Source of the DNA: an uncultured Acidobacteriaceae bacterium
Lineage (GTDB): Bacteria; Acidobacteriota; Terriglobia; Terriglobales; Acidobacteriaceae
Reading direction: 5' to 3'
DNA: 64,000 nt
Assembly: GCA_937879855.1 (NCBI GenBank)
Contig: CALFMO010000006.1
Coordinates: forward strand, 124,001 to 188,000
The notes beneath the pieces are model-generated. The model was not told where the DNA came from and did not search any database. It saw nothing but the letters and a program-made list of their open reading frames with translations. The stretch's first letter is position 1; every line of letters begins with the position of its first letter. Shown in pieces: positions 25,700-34,243 of the stretch. A program made the translations under genes and the position numbers.

Positions 25700-25769
25700 T
25701 TCTGACCAGTCCAGCAAGGAATGGTGGCCCGGTGAAACGGGCTGCGTTTCTTCGTCGCCTTGAGTCCAA

Positions 25770-25800
25770 AAACTAAAGGCAGCCCTTGCGGGCTGCCTTT
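25770..25800. terminator. Bidirectional intrinsic terminator
   Basis: AAAGGCAGCCC (25775-25785), loop TTGC, GGGCTGCCTTT (25790-25800). Read on the minus strand the stem is followed by a T-rich run (AGTTTTT), so it chiefly ends the leftward TPR gene. Confidence 0.85.
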
Positions 25801-25819
25801 CAATGACCATACTGTTCTG

Positions 25820-27124
25820 TTACTGGGAGGCTGGCCTATGGTGCACCGGTGGCTTCTTGGTTGTGGGCGCGGCCTTGGCTCTCAGTAGTTGCCCCTTCTC
25901 CATGACCATCATGAAGGGACTTGGAGTGTACGAAGCGGGCTCGCCCTGGAAATCGAATGACGCTCCATCTTTTGGAATCAGCTTCACCGGAACTTTCTCT
26001 TCGAACCGTAGAGTGATGTCCGCTTTCTTCGCATCGATATCATCGGAGCTGCCCGCAATCATGAACTCGGTCGGGGTCGTGCTGATCACTGTGCCATTCA
26101 TTTGCACGGCTTTGCCCTTGATGGCGTTCCAAACCGTAGCTTGATCGTCGGTGCTGCCATTGCTGAGCACGAACTCCCAGGTGGCGAAGTCCATTTTGTC
26201 AGGCGGCGTCGCCGTAATCATGTTGTGCGCCTGCTCGGCTGGAGACGGAGCGGGCTTGATGGCAACCTGGGCACCGTTGGCCTTGGCCGCTGCCAGCAAT
26301 TCCGGCCAGCCATCTTCTCCCGCGTGAAACTTTACGTACTGCGAGTGCGCGTACTTCTCAATCTGCGGCTGGGCCGCCGGAGGAGCCACTGCCGCCGCGC
26401 GCGCCGCAAACCAGATTCCGTTCTGATAATCGGGAGGATTCTGCCCCAGATAGGCCAATGCCAGCGGATACACAACGCTGAAATCCGCAGGATTCGCGTC
26501 CACAGTCTTCCGCAGTGCCGGAACCGCACATGAGTAATCCTTGTCCTGCAGGCAAGAGATTCCGATGGCCGCGTTGAAAATTCCCTCCATCTGAGATTTG
26601 TTCTTTGTCAGGTCGGGGTCGGTCACCTTAGGCAGACAATCGAGTCCCTGCTGGCCATATTTCTTGCCGTCCGCCAGGAGTTGCTTCGAATTCGGGTCTC
26701 CCCCCTGCGCCATCACACGGTCAAAGTAGGACAGCAAGGCCAGCGCACGCACGTTGCAGGAGTCGCCCGTCACCAGCTTCTGAGCTGTCTCCATGGTCTT
26801 CTTCGCGTTGCCCGCCTGCTGGTAGGTCTGCATCAGAATTTCGAGCGCCTGGTTCTTCATGACGCTGTTGGGATACTGGTTGAGAAACGCTTCGAGCCCG
26901 CTGATTTTTGCATTGGGATCTGTCGCCTGCACGGCAGCCACGTAGGCGTTGTATTCAGCCGGATCCTTGATCACCGGCGCCTGTGCGGGGGCTGCGGGCG
27001 GCGCGGCCGGTTGTGTCTGGCCGGCGGGCGGAGTGGCCGGTTGCGTCTGCGAGGGCTGCGAAGTCGTCTGTGCCACTGTACTCGCCGCAATCCCAAGCAC
27101 AACCGTAAGCAGAATCTTTTTCAT
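25820..27124 (-). CDS. Secreted TPR-containing protein
   Basis: A 434-residue exported protein. The start is ATG 27124 with AAGGAG eight bases upstream and a signal peptide 'MKKILLTVVLGIAASTVAQ'. A Pro/Gln/Ala-rich linker (20-50) precedes helical TPR-like repeats ('NAYVAAVQATDPNAKISGLEAFLNQYP', 'ALEILMQTYQQAGNAKKTMETAQKLV', 'ALAYLGQNPPDYQNGIWFAARA'). The last 130 residues are beta-rich with a Pro/His tail. Similar proteins are frequent in acidobacteria; no function is known. An in-frame 24-codon extension upstream is disfavoured. Confidence 0.8.
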   Translation of the reverse strand: MKKILLTVVLGIAASTVAQTTSQPSQTQPATPPAGQTQPAAPPAAPAQAPVIKDPAEYNAYVAAVQATDPNAKISGLEAFLNQYPNSVMKNQALEILMQTYQQAGNAKKTMETAQKLVTGDSCNVRALALLSYFDRVMAQGGDPNSKQLLADGKKYGQQGLDCLPKVTDPDLTKNKSQMEGIFNAAIGISCLQDKDYSCAVPALRKTVDANPADFSVVYPLALAYLGQNPPDYQNGIWFAARAAAVAPPAAQPQIEKYAHSQYVKFHAGEDGWPELLAAAKANGAQVAIKPAPSPAEQAHNMITATPPDKMDFATWEFVLSNGSTDDQATVWNAIKGKAVQMNGTVISTTPTEFMIAGSSDDIDAKKADITLRFEEKVPVKLIPKDGASFDFQGEPASYTPSPFMMVMEKGQLLRAKAAPTTKKPPVHHRPASQ

Positions 27125-27455
27125 CAGTATGGCTCCTTGGATCTTTTGGGGAATAAGTTTCCGGGAAACGTGTTCTCGAACTAGCAGCAACTGCATTCCA
27201 TCTGGACCACTTTGCGTCCCGATCCTGCTCTGGAATGCCCAGCTTCTGGCAGGGCGCCGGGAAAACTAACCTGCTTCAACTCAACACTTCTAAACCTTTT
27301 CCCGGTTGGCCGGATTATAAGTACCTCTTCCGCCGAAGGCAAGCGACTTCCCAATCCTCCTCCTATTTATTGTTAAGATGCGCATAGCAGATGCGGCGGA
27401 TGTTCTCGAATCTGCTACCCGCGTTCCCATCCGACTCGCAGGAGAGCCTTTTATT
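27125..27455. other. Divergent intergenic region, no gene seen
   Basis: 331 bases between the leftward TPR gene and the rightward SDR. It contains the start-side sequences of both and no persuasive promoter pair or repeat. Confidence 0.5.
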
Positions 27456-28178
27456 ATGGACACCGAGCAACCTTTGGCTGGGCAAGTGGCAGTGGTGACT
27501 GGAGCAGGCCGCGGAATCGGCGCTGCCATCGCGCGGAAACTCGCTAAACTCGGCGCCACCGCAGTGCTCTGCGGACGCACGCAGTCCACGCTCGACGCCG
27601 CCGCGCGCACCATTCTCGACGCCGGAGGCAAGACCGAAGTGATTCCTTGCGACGTGACTCTTCCGCATCAACTCGAATACGCCGCGGCACGCGTCGACAG
27701 CACCTTCGGCCGCCTCGATATCCTCGTGAATAACGCGGGCGTGGGAGGTTTTACCAAAGTGTTGCACGAACTTCCGCTGGAGGATTGGGATCGCATCCTC
27801 AACACGAACTTGCGCGGCGTCTATTATGCCGTCCGCGCCTTCGTTCCCTTGATGATTCGCGCTCGTTTCGGACACATCATCAACATCTCGTCACTGGCCG
27901 GAAAAAATGCTCTTCCCAAAGGGGCGGCCTATGCGGCTTCCAAGTGGGGACTGAACGGTCTGACCTACTCCATGGCGGAAGAACTGCGCCCTCTGAATAT
28001 TCGCGCGTCCGTCATCTGCCCCGGCTCGACCGAAACCGAACTCGGTCCGCACGAGGGCAAAAACCCGAAGAAGATGCTGCAGCCCGACGACATCGCCCAC
28101 GCCGTAGGCATGCTGGTGACGCAAGCGCCGCAATCCTTTGTGAGTGAACTTCTGATCAGGCCAACGCAAAAGCCGTAG
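27456..28178 (+). CDS. Short-chain dehydrogenase/reductase (FabG-like)
   Basis: A 240-residue classical SDR. The NAD(P) motif is 'VVTGAGRGIGAAIARKL' (TGxxxGIG at 15-22), then 'DILVNNAGVG', and the catalytic 'INISSLAGKNALPKGAAYAASKWGLNGL' with Ser, Tyr and Lys in place. A basic 'CGRTQ' after beta-2 suggests NADP preference. The C-terminal loop 'VICPGSTETELGPHEGKNP' is the usual substrate lid. The start chosen is ATG 27456 with CAGGAGAG upstream. The exact substrate cannot be inferred. Confidence 0.9.
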   Translation: MDTEQPLAGQVAVVTGAGRGIGAAIARKLAKLGATAVLCGRTQSTLDAAARTILDAGGKTEVIPCDVTLPHQLEYAAARVDSTFGRLDILVNNAGVGGFTKVLHELPLEDWDRILNTNLRGVYYAVRAFVPLMIRARFGHIINISSLAGKNALPKGAAYAASKWGLNGLTYSMAEELRPLNIRASVICPGSTETELGPHEGKNPKKMLQPDDIAHAVGMLVTQAPQSFVSELLIRPTQKP

Positions 28179-28295
28179 CCGGCGGGGAGTTCATGTAGGG
28201 ACAACCGCCTCGGCTGATTTTCGCTAGAGCCTAAAACGAGCTCAGCAATTCTCTGTGCCCTCAGTGCCCTCTGTGGTTATTGCTTTTACCTTTCC

Positions 28296-28727
28296 CTACT
28301 TCTTGAACAAATTCTCAAAGGCCTGTCGAGCATCGTTCGGCCGCAAGCTGGCGGGAGTGGATGTTTCTTTTTCTCTGGTCACGCGAATCTGAAACAACTC
28401 GCACTGGTTGCGCGCGTCCTTTTTCGCGATCCGCTCTTTCACCGGTTGCATGCATTCAAACCGGCTCCCCGGATCGAAATAAGTGCACTGCTTGCACGAA
28501 TGCAATTCGAATCCACACTTCGGACACTGTCCGCTACTTGGCATTCCCTGCAAGACCGTGCCGCATTGCGTGCATCGCGAGACCGTGTGCGTACCCGGCA
28601 GATTCACGGGCCTGGGGCCAAAGCTATTGTCCTTCTTCGGCGGCGGCGTGCCCGACTTTTCTGGGGCTCCCTTGCGCGACTCGCGGTCGCGGTCCTGATA
28701 ACCATGTTGCCGGTATTTAGCTGACAC
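28296..28727 (-). CDS. Zinc-ribbon protein
   Basis: About 143 residues. A basic, polar N-terminus (1-50) is followed by four Cys pairs: 'CTQCGTVL', 'CPKCGFELHSCKQCTYFDPGSRFEC', then a late Cys in 'RNQCELFQI', suggesting one zinc ribbon plus a second Cys site. The GTG at 28727 is chosen since GGAGGAA lies just upstream; a TTG at 28739 is the alternative. Nucleic-acid or protein binding is likely but no family name is recognised. Confidence 0.75.
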   Translation of the reverse strand: MSAKYRQHGYQDRDRESRKGAPEKSGTPPPKKDNSFGPRPVNLPGTHTVSRCTQCGTVLQGMPSSGQCPKCGFELHSCKQCTYFDPGSRFECMQPVKERIAKKDARNQCELFQIRVTREKETSTPASLRPNDARQAFENLFKK

Positions 28728-28905
28728 AGTTCCTCCCAAGCTTGCGGCCCGTATTGTCTCCCCAGCGCGCCCCCTGCAGCAAGGGCACGAACGTGACGGT
28801 TTCCTCAGCCTTGGCTCAGGTCAGGCTCTGTGGGCGTCTCGAAGGCATTCTGCGCCGAGGACGAGGGTGCCCTCGGGATAGCCGCCGGGACGGCGGCGCT
28901 ACCAC

Positions 28906-28911
28906 TACAAT
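28906..28911 (+). promoter_or_regulatory. TACAAT -10 element for a leaderless start
   Basis: TACAAT at 28906-28911, six bases before ATG 28918, with no ribosome site between. This is the same geometry as at thiO. Confidence 0.5.
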
Positions 28912-28917
28912 ATTCTC

Positions 28918-29550
28918 ATGATCCACGAAATTCTTCCCGTCGGCCCGCTGCAGTGCAATTGCTCCGTTATCGGCGACGAGACTACCCGCGAAGCCATGGT
29001 CATTGATCCGGGCGACGATATCGACGACGTTCTAGCTCTCATCCGCAAGCACAACCTGCAGGTCAAGCAGATCGTCATCACCCACGCTCACATCGATCAC
29101 GTGGGCGGAGCCATGAAACTCCGAGCCGCCACCGGCGCTTCCATTCTGCTCAATCAGAATGATTACGCTCTTCTGAAAATGCTCGACGCGCAAGCTGCGT
29201 GGATCGGCATGCGGTCTCCCGGCAAAGTCGAAATCGATCGAAGTGTCACCAGCGGAGAAACTGTGACTGCCGGATCACTCAGCGCCAGCATTCTGCACAC
29301 CCCCGGTCACACCGAAGGCAGCATCTGCCTCTATTTCCCTGCCGAGAACAAGCTCATCGCCGGCGACACTCTCTTTGCCGGTTCGATCGGACGGACTGAC
29401 CTGCCGGGCGGTTCCATGCAGAAGATCCTGCATTCCCTGCACGACACCGTTCTGGTCTTGCCCGACGAGACGGTGGTCGTACCCGGCCATGGCCCGCTAA
29501 CCACGATTGGCGAAGAGCGCGAGACCAATCCCTTCCTCATTAAGAGTTAA
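28918..29550 (+). CDS. Metallo-beta-lactamase-fold hydrolase (glyoxalase II-like)
   Basis: A 210-residue MBL-fold enzyme. 'VITHAHIDHVGGAMKLR' supplies the HxHxDH zinc motif (56-61), 'ILHTPGHTEGSICLYFP' the third His, 'LIAGDTLFAGSIGRTDLPGG' the bridging Asp, and 'VVPGHGPLTTIGEERETNPFL' the last His. The N-terminus 'PVGPLQCNCSVIGDETT' and overall length match the YcbL/hydroxyacylglutathione-hydrolase-like group rather than true GloB, which has an extra helical domain. It probably hydrolyses a thioester. It is transcribed alone. Confidence 0.9.
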   Translation: MIHEILPVGPLQCNCSVIGDETTREAMVIDPGDDIDDVLALIRKHNLQVKQIVITHAHIDHVGGAMKLRAATGASILLNQNDYALLKMLDAQAAWIGMRSPGKVEIDRSVTSGETVTAGSLSASILHTPGHTEGSICLYFPAENKLIAGDTLFAGSIGRTDLPGGSMQKILHSLHDTVLVLPDETVVVPGHGPLTTIGEERETNPFLIKS

Positions 29551-29642
29551 GACTCACCGCGAAAGACGCGAAGACCATAACCGCGAAGGACACGAAGGTT
29601 CACGAACGAAATCTTCGTGCTACTTCCAGATTTCGGCGACAA

Positions 29643-29670
29643 AACAGCGGAGGATCAATCCTCCGCTGTT
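29643..29670. terminator. Hairpin after the MBL hydrolase
   Basis: AACAGCGGAGGAT (29643-29655) pairs perfectly with ATCCTCCGCTGTT (29658-29670) across a two-base gap. There is no T run, so termination by this alone is uncertain. A 'CGCGAAGGACACGAAG' type dispersed repeat precedes it (about 29555-29600). Confidence 0.55.
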
Positions 29671-29706
29671 CGTACGTCTTGTGCAGTGAGCGACTTATTG
29701 CCGAGC

Positions 29707-30033
29707 CTACTGGTGGTCCATATGCTCGTGTTCTTCGTGTTCCTCGTGGCTGTGGCGCCAGTTCCAGTACTCGCGCTGTTCTTTGCGCCTTAGGTGGTCA
29801 TAATCGACGTATGCACGGTGCCGCGTTTCCAGCCAGTGACGGTAAACGTCATCCTCGCCCCTGTTCCAGCTGTGGTAATCCTTGTGGTAAGGGTCATAGA
29901 CGCGCCGCTCTCGTTCTTCTTGCTCGTGACGCTCGTGTTCATCCTGTGGCGCAGCCATGGCAAAGGCGCCCAAGGGAGCCAGCAGTGCAGCCGTGAGAAT
30001 CAGGGACCCGACATATCTTTTTCCACGATGCAT
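29707..30033 (-). CDS. Secreted His/Glu/Tyr-rich small protein
   Basis: A 108-residue protein with a signal peptide ('LILTAALLAPLGAFAMAAPQ') and a mature part built almost wholly of charged and aromatic residues ('DEHERHEQEERERRVYDPYHKDYHSWNRGEDD', 'HRAYVDYDHLRR'), ending in a His/Glu cluster. The start at 30033 has a perfect AGGAGG site. Metal binding is plausible from composition, but this is inference. Proteins of this look are common and uncharacterised in acidobacteria. Confidence 0.75.
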   Translation of the reverse strand: MHRGKRYVGSLILTAALLAPLGAFAMAAPQDEHERHEQEERERRVYDPYHKDYHSWNRGEDDVYRHWLETRHRAYVDYDHLRRKEQREYWNWRHSHEEHEEHEHMDHQ

Positions 30034-30327
30034 AGTTTTCCTCCTGCCCTAGGATGTCGATCTGCCCGGCAGGGTTGGGGCTTAAATACCTCTACTAGCG
30101 GAACTTGCATTCAGTCGCCTTCACCCTTGAGGCTGGCCTCGCGCCTGAAGTCCGAGTGCTGAGCTGATTATTTCGCTGCCTTCCAGAATTCATATCCCAT
30201 ACGCGATTTATTCCATTCATAGTACGTTCACACTAGCCAAGTCGCTGTAAACAACGCCAAATTCGACATCGGCGGTTTGGTGGGCCGATTGCACAAAGAA
30301 GAGGCACAAGCGCTACCCAGGAACCTT

Positions 30328-30669
30328 ATGCCACAAGAGATTTCAGTTTCATACCAAGCGATCAAGAGCAAAGTCTACCGTTTGATCGATTCCCTGGTGG
30401 TCGGTGAGAAGAGCGAATCGGAAGTGCAGGACTCGATTCGCCGCTGGTGGGCTCTGATTCATCCAGCCGACCGGCCGATCGCTCAGAAATACCTGTTAAT
30501 GGTGCTTGGACGCTCCGCTTCTGCGCTGGACAGCATGGGCGATGCGTTTCTTTCCGTGAGCAGTTGTGAAGTAGCCGGGCCACAAATGGTCGACTCCCAG
30601 CTAGCCGGCAGGCGCCTGCGGGTCTTGGAACGCATGGTTAAGGAAAATTCTGTCCGAACCGCAGTATAA
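30328..30669 (+). CDS. Conserved-looking hypothetical protein
   Basis: 113 residues, predicted all-helical, cytoplasmic: 'YQAIKSKVYRLIDSLVVGEKSESEVQDSIRRWWALIHPADRPIAQKYLLMVLGRS' then 'SQLAGRRLRVLERMVKENS'. The ATG at 30328 is preceded by CAGGAAC. Not recognised. Codon composition is like that of the neighbouring genes, so it is probably real. It stands alone. Confidence 0.6.
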   Translation: MPQEISVSYQAIKSKVYRLIDSLVVGEKSESEVQDSIRRWWALIHPADRPIAQKYLLMVLGRSASALDSMGDAFLSVSSCEVAGPQMVDSQLAGRRLRVLERMVKENSVRTAV

Positions 30670-31376
30670 GCTGACTCCCGTCGACCGAAATATAGAATTT
30701 ACAGTTGTCCCGTTGCGCGCCGAACTACCTTCCGTTGGAATCGTCGGTCTCATCCTTGCATAATTTCACGTGATCAAGTGGCGTTTCAATAACACACGTT
30801 TGACCTGTTCATCAGTGCGGCGCCGATGGTGTTTGCCGACCGGTCTGGCTCCCGATCGGCGTGATTGTCTTGGACCCGAGACTCCACAGCGGTACGCCAC
30901 CACCGCGGCCAAAGTGCCCTGGAGAGCGCGGGGCGTACCGATCCCGAAAAGCGTCCGCATGCGCGAGCAACCGCTTGAGCTCGTTTTGGTGGCCGCGCAC
31001 GTGCACGCGCCGGAATCATCCGGCTCGTAGAGCCGACATGGTCGCTCCAGCGGTGCGCCGCGTTTCCGCAGGAGGCGTGCCCAGGTCGCAGCCATCAACA
31101 ACAACTTAATGTACATCGCAGCAGGCCCGGCAGGCCCATGATTTCCGCATACAAGAGTTGACACTAATCTTCGACGAAATCATCGAAGCAGAGCTCGGCC
31201 AGCCGCTGATTCAATCGCGTGTAGAATGGGTGCTTGGCAGCCGTCGGAAATTCGTCGCCACCACCTGCATTTCCGGCTGCCGCTCGCGGAGACCTTTTCC
31301 CATGGACATGTGCAAAGTGTAGTACACGAGATCGAGATCAATCCTGTCGATCCGTAAACGCGAACGGGAGGGTGTC
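30670..31376. other. 707-base accessory gap with transposase debris
   Basis: No intact gene. It holds a frameshifted transposase remnant (30900-31085, minus strand). It also holds a plus-strand open stretch (about 31150-31320) reading 'LIFDEIIEAELGQPLIQSR', which looks like the tail of a lost coding region. It sits directly upstream of an SDR gene that may have arrived with it. Confidence 0.5.
30900..31085 (-). pseudogene. Frameshifted remnant of a DDE transposase C-terminus
   Basis: On the minus strand one frame reads 'ARLLRKRGAPLERPCRLYE', the next 'RRVHVRGHQNELKRLLAHA', and a third 'MRTLFGIGTPRALQG'. Joined, these follow the familiar transposase ending 'LLRRRGE-xxER-xFAHxYE ... RxHLRGHxNILKRLLxHA ... 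GxGTPRxLQ'. At least two frameshifts and the loss of the upstream part make it dead. No terminal repeats were found. Confidence 0.6.
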
Positions 31377-32195
31377 ATGGCAATCACACTCACGCAGCAG
31401 ACCGCTTTGATCACAGGGGCATCACGCGGTATTGGCCGCGGTATCGCGCTAAAGCTCGCTGAGCAGGGGGTAAAAAGAATTGCAATCAACTACAAGGAGA
31501 ACGATGCGGCCGCCAGAGACGCCGCTCGCCTCCTCAAGGAGCGCGGTGCGGCGCCGCTGATGATCAAGGCGGATATCGGCAAGGTCGCCGACATCCAGCG
31601 CATGTTCGAGACCATCAAGTCCGAATTCGGTGGCCTGGACATCTTCGTTTCGAACGCCAGAGCTACGCTCGCCACAGGCTTCTATGCGGAACCAATGGAG
31701 ATCCCGCTGGAGGCGTGGCAGGCGACGTTTGACACCCAAGCGACGGAGTTCCTGGTTGCGGTCCGCGCAGCGGTGCCGATGATGGGCAAGAACGGCCGGA
31801 TCATCGCCATCACTTATGCGCCCGGCGGGCAGACCGGCAGTTGGCAGCCTTGGGTCGCCATGGGCTCGGCGAAAGCCGCGAAGGAGGCGCTGGCACGTTA
31901 TTTCGCGGTCGCTCTCGCCCAGAAGGGCATCACCGTGAACATCATCAGTCCGGGCGCCTGCGACGACAGCGTCCTCAGCGGGCTACCGCCCCAGGTATTC
32001 CAGATAATCAAGGACTGGCACGAGAGCGGCTGGACGCCCATGAGGCGCCTCGGCCTGCCAGCCGACGTCGGCAACGCCGTAGTTCTCCTTTGCACTGACC
32101 AGGCGAGCTTCATCACCGGCCAGCTGCTGTACGTGGATGGCGGCGCTTCCGCGATGGAGCCGGTCTTCCCGTTGGCCATCCAAGGCATCAAGTAG
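31377..32195 (+). CDS. SDR reductase (FabL/enoyl-reductase-like) with Trp at the catalytic Tyr position
   Basis: A 272-residue SDR. 'ALITGASRGIGRGIALKLAEQG' gives TGxxxGIG at 13-20; 'GGLDIFVSNARATL' replaces the NNAG block; the end 'SFITGQLLYVDGGAS' is typical. The spacing around Lys166 matches the Y-x6-K motif of enoyl-ACP reductases, but the Tyr is Trp159 (W-VAMGSA-K). The ATG at 31377 follows GGGAGG. Because the neighbouring upstream DNA is transposase debris, acquisition by transfer is plausible. Catalytic competence is uncertain. Confidence 0.85.
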   Translation: MAITLTQQTALITGASRGIGRGIALKLAEQGVKRIAINYKENDAAARDAARLLKERGAAPLMIKADIGKVADIQRMFETIKSEFGGLDIFVSNARATLATGFYAEPMEIPLEAWQATFDTQATEFLVAVRAAVPMMGKNGRIIAITYAPGGQTGSWQPWVAMGSAKAAKEALARYFAVALAQKGITVNIISPGACDDSVLSGLPPQVFQIIKDWHESGWTPMRRLGLPADVGNAVVLLCTDQASFITGQLLYVDGGASAMEPVFPLAIQGIK

Positions 32196-32515
32196 TGATC
32201 GAGGCGTTGTGCTGATCATGCTGGGCGCGGACGACCAGGCGTTCGTCCGCCGTGATACGCCTGACCACTAGCCACTTTGTGGGCTGCACGTCGGCCGTAC
32301 AAGGGACGCAACTTCGTGTATTCAGTTAAAGACCTCTCGTGCCCTATTTGTGGAACAAAGATTAAGCTCTTCTCGTGCCGCCCCGCCCGCTTTGCGCAAT
32401 CTCGACGTCTAGTAACGAAAGCGCTGTCCACGGGCGGCATTCGTAACCGCGGTATGAGAGCCTTTTCATAATTTCTGCGTTCGGTTGCGGCGATCATAGG
32501 GACTGGAGGATTCCT
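32196..32515. other. Intergenic, no gene seen
   Basis: 320 bases. A short open frame at 32277-32471 with one CxxC pair lacks a ribosome site and was not accepted. A GGAGGA site at 32505-32510 belongs to the next gene. Confidence 0.5.
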
Positions 32516-32920
32516 ATGAAGTTCTGCAAAGCTGGTTTTCTTCTTGCGCTGCTTGCGGCGGTTTGTCTTCCGGCCGTCGCTCAGGATCAGATTCAGTTGA
32601 ATGTTCCGTTCAATTTCTTCGCCGCCGGCAAGTCGCTACCTGCTGGGCATTATCAAGTGGAACGGCTTTTCGACGGAAACATGGCAGCATGGCGCCTGGT
32701 CAGCGACAACGGCCCGGCAACCGTAGTCCTCACGAACTCCGTCCAATCGCCGGAAACGGAACATCCGCCGAGTCTGGTATTCCGCAACACTGGCACAACG
32801 TATTCTTTGATCCAAATTTGGACTACTGAACATTTCGGCCGGGACTTGCCTCTGCGGGAGAAGGTGAAAACCACTCTTATCGCAGAAACGGAAAAGTACG
32901 TCGTGATCGAGGCTAAGTAG
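32516..32920 (+). CDS. Small secreted protein of acidobacterial type
   Basis: 134 residues, with a signal peptide ending 'AVAQ' and a beta-rich mature domain 'IQLNVPFNFFAAGKSLPAGHYQVERLFDGN...LVSDNGPATVVLTNSV...LVFRNTGTTYSLIQIWT'. The phrase 'VPFxFxAxGKxLPAGxYxVE' marks a large family of small exported acidobacterial proteins of unknown role. It has a strong GGAGGA site. It is followed by a hairpin. Confidence 0.8.
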   Translation: MKFCKAGFLLALLAAVCLPAVAQDQIQLNVPFNFFAAGKSLPAGHYQVERLFDGNMAAWRLVSDNGPATVVLTNSVQSPETEHPPSLVFRNTGTTYSLIQIWTTEHFGRDLPLREKVKTTLIAETEKYVVIEAK

Positions 32921-32946
32921 CCGATCCGCCAGCAGTCTTTTCTGCC

Positions 32947-32976
32947 AAGGACCAGCTCAGAAATGGGCCGGTCCTT
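32947..32976. terminator. Hairpin after the small secreted gene
   Basis: AAGGACC (32947-32953) pairs with GGTCCTT (32970-32976), with additional GC/GC pairing inside. No clear T run; a weak terminator at best. Confidence 0.45.
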
Positions 32977-33119
32977 GACTGCCACTGGACCACTAATCTC
33001 ACTCCAGTACCAACTCGTGTCACGAAAGGATTGATTTTTACTTTCCTTCGCGCGGCTTCGTGCCCTTCGTGGTAATGGCTGTAGCCAGCCACGGGAAGAG
33101 CAGTGACGTCAAGCTAGAG

Positions 33120-34154
33120 TCACGGCGTCTGGGCGCCCTGGGTCTCGACATAGACGGCATAGAGCGACTGGCTCGCCGCCATGAACAGCCGGTTCCGCTT
33201 GGCGCCGCCGAAACAGAGGTTCGCGCACGTTTCCGGAAGATGAATTTTCCCGATCAGCGTGCCATCGGGCGCGAATACGTGCACCCCGTTGTAGCCTTCC
33301 GCGCCCCATCCCGCAGCGGACCAGACATTGCCATCCACGTCGCAGCGAATGCCGTCGGAGGAGCCTGGGGCCATATTCACAAACAGCCGACCGTTCTTCA
33401 ATCGCACGCCATCTTCGACGTCATAGACGCGGATGGGACGCGGGTCGCCGGGTCGTTTGGGAATTCCGGTATCCACGATGTAGAGCTTCTTTTCGTCAGG
33501 AGAGAAACAGATGCCGTTGGGCTTATCCATGTCGCTGGCAACGACGGTCGCCTCGCGCGTTTTCGGATCAAGACGGTACACCACAGCGGGCAACTCGAAC
33601 GCAGCCTTGTGCCCTTCGTAGTTCGACATGATCCCGTAACCGGGATCGGTGAACCAGATGGCGCCATCGGAATGCACCGCCAGATCATTGGGCGCGTTGA
33701 GCTTTTTGCCCTGAAAACTGTCCATTAGCACTGTGATCGTGCCGTCATGCTCGGTGCGCGTCAGCCGGCGGGAATCGTGCTCGCAAGTCAGCAGCCTTCC
33801 TTCCCGGTCTCGACAATTGCCGTTGCTGTAGTTCGAGGGGCTGCGAAAAACGCTGACCTCTCCGGTATCTTCCAGCCATCGCAGCATGCGGTTGTTGGGG
33901 ATATCGCTGAATAGGAGATACCGTCCGTCCGCCACCCATACGGGCCCTTCCGCCCAGCGCGTGCCCACGTACAGTCGCTCGACTGCAGCATTGTTGACCT
34001 TGTATTTCGTGAAGCGCGGATCAACCACTTCCACTGCAGGGTCGGGATAGGCCACCGGATTTTTCCGTTCATGCTCGTCAGCAACGGCCCACGGTTTGAG
34101 CGCGAGCGCGGAAGCGGCGCCAGCTGTCATATTCATGAAAGTGCGTCTGTGCAT
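33120..34154 (-). CDS. SMP-30/gluconolactonase-family protein, exported
   Basis: A 344-residue six-bladed propeller hydrolase. The start at ATG 34154 has AGGAGAG upstream. The N-terminus 'MHRRTFMNMTAGAASALALKPWAVA' resembles a weak Tat or Sec signal. Family motifs are 'GTRWAEGPVWVADGRYLLFSDIPNNRM' with the metal-binding Glu, 'LNAPNDLAVHSDGAIWFTDPGYG', 'KPNGICFSPDEKKLYIVDTG' and 'SDGIRCDVDGNVWSA' with the catalytic-site Asp. Such lactonases open sugar lactones. It lies between the small secreted gene and glnA. The substrate is unknown. Confidence 0.9.
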   Translation of the reverse strand: MHRRTFMNMTAGAASALALKPWAVADEHERKNPVAYPDPAVEVVDPRFTKYKVNNAAVERLYVGTRWAEGPVWVADGRYLLFSDIPNNRMLRWLEDTGEVSVFRSPSNYSNGNCRDREGRLLTCEHDSRRLTRTEHDGTITVLMDSFQGKKLNAPNDLAVHSDGAIWFTDPGYGIMSNYEGHKAAFELPAVVYRLDPKTREATVVASDMDKPNGICFSPDEKKLYIVDTGIPKRPGDPRPIRVYDVEDGVRLKNGRLFVNMAPGSSDGIRCDVDGNVWSAAGWGAEGYNGVHVFAPDGTLIGKIHLPETCANLCFGGAKRNRLFMAASQSLYAVYVETQGAQTP

Positions 34155-34243
34155 TGGTCTCTCCTGGAGCAGCGGGAGTTTATCATGCCGCATCCCGCAG
34201 CGAGAAAGTTGCACGACGAGCCCCTGCACCTGCTCAAGTTCAG

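Noticed and set aside
32277..32471. 64-codon frame with a CxxC pair
   Set aside because: Single Cys pair, no ribosome site, basic low-quality tail; treated as intergenic.
33060..33728. 222-codon open frame opposite the SMP-30 gene
   Set aside because: Antisense shadow; the SMP-30 motifs on the minus strand account for the region.
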